Assembly (NCBI GenBank): GCA_023435965.1
Contig: JAEZLC010000230.1
Location: 1 to 9,528, forward strand
Length of the DNA stretch: 9,528 nt
Source: Cyanobacteria bacterium OH_CDB_58
GTDB taxonomy: Bacteria > Cyanobacteriota > Vampirovibrionia > Gastranaerophilales > Gastranaerophilaceae
Reading direction: 5' to 3'
A program made the position numbers and the translations under genes. Shown here piece after piece: positions 5,879 through 9,528 of the stretch. Each line of letters starts with the position of its first letter. Position 1 is the stretch's first letter. The notes beneath the pieces are model-generated. The model was not told the origin of the DNA. It searched no databases and saw only the letters and a program-made list of their open reading frames with translations.

Positions 5879-6307
5879 ATGAGACACCAATGTAAACGAC
5901 ACAGATTAGGAAGACCTCAAGATCAAAGAAAAGCATTACTTAGATCTTTAGCTACTGAACTATTCTTACATGGCGAAATAAAAACAACTACAGCAAGAGC
6001 AAAAGCTTTAAAACCTTATGCTGAAAGAATAATCTCTTTAGCAAAAAAAGGTGACCTTCACTCTAGAAGACTTGCGGCTAGATTTATCTTTGATAAAGAA
6101 ACTGGAAGCCTTATGGATGGAACAACAGGGGAAGTTTTTGAAGCTCCACTAGAAGGCAAAAAGTTAATGGCACAAACTGTTTTAAGAAAGCTTTTCAGCC
6201 AAATCGGCAAAAAGTACGAAAACAGAAACGGTGGATACACTCGTATCTACAACATGCCTCCTAGACGTGGAGATGCTGCTGAAATGTCACTTATTCAATT
6301 GGTATAA
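5879..6307 (+). CDS. rplQ: 50S ribosomal protein L17, with an apparent internal insertion
   Basis: L17 lies near the polypeptide exit tunnel on the 50S subunit. Identity is clear from MRHQCKRHRLGRPQDQRKAL (1-20), GEIKTTTARAKALK (32-45) and the C-terminal GGYTRIY...RRGDAAEMSLIQLV (118-142). The N-terminus closely recalls cyanobacterial L17. At 142 residues it is longer than the approximately 116-127 usual for the family. The extra sequence lies around residues 74-98 (TGSLMDGTTGEVFEAPLEGK and following), between the RRLAARFIFD segment and the LRKLFSQIGKKY helix. AAAAGGA (5863-5869) lies 9 nt before the ATG. The stop overlaps the truA start (TAATG). Confidence 0.97.
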   Translation: MRHQCKRHRLGRPQDQRKALLRSLATELFLHGEIKTTTARAKALKPYAERIISLAKKGDLHSRRLAARFIFDKETGSLMDGTTGEVFEAPLEGKKLMAQTVLRKLFSQIGKKYENRNGGYTRIYNMPPRRGDAAEMSLIQLV

Positions 6308-7095
6308 TGCAGAGATTTGCATTAATCATTGAATACATTGGCACAAATTTCGCAGGAAGCCAAAAGCAACCAGACGATACAAACGTCACAAATAATAATT
6401 CTAACAAGCCAATCAAGACCATTCAGGGCGAATTAGAAAAAGCAATTAGCACTTTGACAAAACAAAAAATAAAGACAATCTTCTCAGGCAGGACTGATGC
6501 CGGGGTTCATTCAAAAGGACAAGTTGTTCATTTTGATACGACTCACAACTGTTTGGACAACCGTTTTTTATATGCATTAAACTGTATGCTTCCAAATGAA
6601 ATTAGCGTACACTCTCTGGAAAAAAAAGAAAAAAACTTTCATGCCCAGAAAAGTGCAAAATACAGATGGTACAGATATACAATAGTTAACCGAGCTCACA
6701 GAAGTGCCTGGGACAAAGAATGTCTTTTTATAAAAGATGAATTAAACATTCAAAGAATGAATGATTCATTACGCTTTATAACTGGGGAACACGATTTTTC
6801 CTCATTTAAAAAAGCAAACACAGAAAACCCTGCAAAAATCTGCAATGTGTTTGAAGCAAAATGCTTCAAAGATAATGACAAAATCATTATTGACATAGTT
6901 GCAAACAGGTTTTTATACAACATGGTAAGATCAATTGTTGGAACTCTCCTTTTAATTGAAAGAAAATCTTTAGCCCCCGAAACACTTAAAGAGATTCTAG
7001 AAGCAAAGGACAGAAGCAAAGCAGGTCCTACCGCAAGTCCTTGCGGATTGACTCTTATGAAAGTATTTTATGAAGAACAAGAAATATGGAGATAG
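6307..7095 (+). CDS. truA: tRNA pseudouridine synthase A
   Basis: TruA converts uridines 38-40 of the anticodon arm of many tRNAs to pseudouridine, aiding reading-frame accuracy. The 262-residue protein has the catalytic motif SGRTDAGVH (60-68) with nucleophile Asp64, YRWYRYTIVNR (about 119-129), NRFLYNMVRSIVGTLL (about 200-215) and a C-terminal AGPTASPCGLTL block. Compared with E. coli TruA, a polar asparagine-rich stretch (about residues 22-36) appears inserted after the first strand, and Ser18 stands where GWQ usually has tryptophan. The start overlaps the rplQ stop by one base (TAATG) with no good Shine-Dalgarno, so translation probably depends on re-initiation by ribosomes finishing rplQ. 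rplM starts 3 nt after its stop. This rplQ-truA-rplM order is common in Cyanobacteria and Firmicutes. Confidence 0.97.
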   Translation: MQRFALIIEYIGTNFAGSQKQPDDTNVTNNNSNKPIKTIQGELEKAISTLTKQKIKTIFSGRTDAGVHSKGQVVHFDTTHNCLDNRFLYALNCMLPNEISVHSLEKKEKNFHAQKSAKYRWYRYTIVNRAHRSAWDKECLFIKDELNIQRMNDSLRFITGEHDFSSFKKANTENPAKICNVFEAKCFKDNDKIIIDIVANRFLYNMVRSIVGTLLLIERKSLAPETLKEILEAKDRSKAGPTASPCGLTLMKVFYEEQEIWR

Positions 7096-7098
7096 CTT

Positions 7099-7539
7099 AT
7101 GAAAACTTATTCAGCTAAACCTCTAGAAGTTGAAAGAAAGTGGTATTTAATAGACGCTGAAGGTAAAACTTTGGGTAGATTAGCTACACTTGTTGCGAAC
7201 CTTCTAAGAGGCAAGCACAAACCCCAATACACTCCGCATATAGATACTGGTGACTTTGTCATCATAATCAATGCAGAAAAAATCCAAGTTACCGGAAAAA
7301 AAGAAACTGATAAAAAATATTATAGACACTCAGGATTTCCTGGTGGTTTAAAAGTGACTTCTTTTAAAGAATTGATGGAAAAAGACCCAAGAAAAGCAAT
7401 CGAAAAAGCTGTTAAAGGAATGCTTCCACACAATACTTTGGGACAAGAACAGTTTAACAAATTAAAAGTTTATGCCGGCAGCGAACATCCGCATGAAGCA
7501 CAAAAACCTGTTTTATTTGATGAAATGGAGGCTAAGTAA
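7099..7539 (+). CDS. rplM: 50S ribosomal protein L13
   Basis: L13 is an early assembly protein of the large subunit that binds 23S rRNA directly. The 146-residue length is typical. Motifs are [16 protein letters not shown] (15-30), [19 protein letters not shown] (36-54), [14 protein letters not shown] (72-85) and the diagnostic [13 protein letters not shown] (103-115). GGAG (7088-7091) within the last truA codons lies 7 nt upstream of the ATG, and the genes are only 3 nt apart, so translation is likely coupled. L13 and S9 are paired in nearly all bacteria; here the stop of rplM overlaps the start of rpsI by one base. Confidence 0.98.
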   Translation: MKTYSAKPLEVERKWYLIDAEGKTLGRLATLVANLLRGKHKPQYTPHIDTGDFVIIINAEKIQVTGKKETDKKYYRHSGFPGGLKVTSFKELMEKDPRKAIEKAVKGMLPHNTLGQEQFNKLKVYAGSEHPHEAQKPVLFDEMEAK

Positions 7540-7937
7540 TGGCTACTAATAAAGAAGTAATGGCAACAGGAAGAAGAAAAACCTCTATTGCAGTTGTAAA
7601 ATTAGTAAAAGGCAAAGGCAGAGTTTTTATCAACGGTAAAACATTGGCTGCTTACTTTGGAAACAGACCCGCTTTAGAAATGATGATCTTTAGACCATTA
7701 GCTCTAACAGACAACCAAGAAAACTTTGATGTAAGAATCAAAGCAGTTGGTGGTGGTGTTTCATCTCAAGCAGGAGCTATCAAACATGCTATTTCTAGAG
7801 CTCTATTAAAGTACAGTGAAGAACTAAAACCTGTATTAAAAGCTGAAGGGTTATTAACTCGTGACGCAAGAGTAAAAGAACGTAAAAAATACGGCCGTAA
7901 AAAAGCTAGAAAAAAATTCCAATTCTCAAAACGTTAA
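7539..7937 (+). CDS. rpsI: 30S ribosomal protein S9
   Basis: S9 lies in the head of the small subunit; its C-terminal tail reaches the P site and contacts initiator and peptidyl tRNA. The 132-residue protein has GRRKTSIAVVKL (11-22), the family signature GGGVSSQAGAIKHAISRALL (71-90), TRDARVKERKKYGRKKARKK (107-126) and the conserved terminal FSKR ending in the functionally important arginine. GGAGG (7527-7531) lies 7 nt before the ATG, inside rplM, and the TAATG overlap couples the two genes. It is the last gene of the operon; rpmE (L31), which often follows in cyanobacteria, is absent, and a terminator comes within about 40 nt. Confidence 0.98.
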   Translation: MATNKEVMATGRRKTSIAVVKLVKGKGRVFINGKTLAAYFGNRPALEMMIFRPLALTDNQENFDVRIKAVGGGVSSQAGAIKHAISRALLKYSEELKPVLKAEGLLTRDARVKERKKYGRKKARKKFQFSKR

Positions 7938-7973
7938 TATTCGTTTTTTTGGAAATTCAAATATATATTTTTC

Positions 7974-8005
7974 AAACCCTCTTTACAACAAAAAGAGGGT
8001 TTTTT
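7974..8005 (+). terminator. Strong intrinsic terminator of the infA-rpsI operon
   Basis: AAACCCTCTTT (7974-7984) and AAAGAGGGTTT (7992-8002) form a perfect 11-bp stem with a 7-nt loop (ACAACAA), running into six Ts (8000-8005). This is a textbook Rho-independent terminator. A weaker hairpin overlaps the rpsI stop: AAAACG (7928-7933) pairs with CGTTTT (7942-7947) and continues into a seven-T run ending at 7950. Confidence 0.93.
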
Positions 8006-8018
8006 AATGTTAATTTTG

Positions 8019-9483
<1,465 letters not shown>

Positions 9484-9490
9484 GTTACAA

Positions 9491-9528
9491 ATGTCAGAGA
9501 AAAAAATCCACTTTAAAATAATTACCCA
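9491..9528 (+). CDS. atpC: F-type ATP synthase subunit epsilon, first codons only
   Basis: The window ends 38 nt into this gene. The visible N-terminus is MSEKKIHFKIIT, followed by a codon beginning CA or CC-like sequence at the edge; the pattern of a short polar start followed by a beta strand matches epsilon subunits. Epsilon is the small inhibitory and coupling subunit of the central stalk. It starts 7 nt after the atpD stop with only a weak AGG (9482-9484) upstream, suggesting coupled translation. The assignment rests mainly on position after atpD, since so little sequence is visible. Confidence 0.8.
   Translation, partial: MSEKKIHFKIIT

Overview
This is an AT-rich window dominated by housekeeping genes. 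It is almost fully coding and nearly all genes are on the + strand. The best guess for its source is a non-photosynthetic relative of Cyanobacteria (Melainabacteria/Gastranaerophilales type). This rests on three things: the gene order rpmJ-rpsM-rpsK-...-rpoA-rplQ-truA-rplM-rpsI; cyanobacterial-looking L17, S11, RpoA and IF-1 sequences, as recalled from family alignments; and an atpD-atpC pair standing alone from the rest of the ATP synthase genes. The lineage call is inference. All stops are TAA or TAG and tryptophan is encoded by TGG, so the standard bacterial code applies.

Layout: (1) At 1-304, on the - strand, lies the 5' part of a 2-isopropylmalate synthase-like gene. It diverges from purB (376-1671), and the gap between them holds a good purB promoter. 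(2) purB is followed after 15 nt by a membrane-anchored SGNH/GDSL-hydrolase-like protein (1687-2655) whose substrate is unknown. (3) A 426-nt AT-rich gap (2656-3081) contains no gene. It carries a cluster of AAACAATT words, several palindromes and the likely promoter of the next operon. (4) A ribosomal/transcription operon runs from 3082 to 7937: infA, rpmJ (37 codons), rpsM, rpsK, rpsD (TTG start), rpoA, rplQ, truA, rplM, rpsI. The genes have short gaps or TAATG overlaps. The operon ends at a strong intrinsic terminator (7974-8005). (5) A new consensus-like promoter (8019-8047) drives atpD, followed at the window edge by the first codons of atpC.

The central operon makes translation initiation factor 1, four small-subunit proteins (S13, S11, S4, S9), three large-subunit proteins (L36, L17, L13), the RNA polymerase alpha subunit and a tRNA pseudouridine synthase. 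Translation and transcription capacity are therefore co-expressed. The flanking genes serve purine synthesis, probably leucine synthesis, and ATP synthesis.

I see no mobile element, CRISPR array, tRNA, rRNA, toxin-antitoxin or defence system, and no convincing undescribed system. The points most worth a second look are the structured 2.66-3.05 kb gap upstream of infA, the uncharacterised SGNH protein beside purB, the apparent internal insertion in L17, and the split operon layouts (infA without secY/adk, and atpD-atpC alone).
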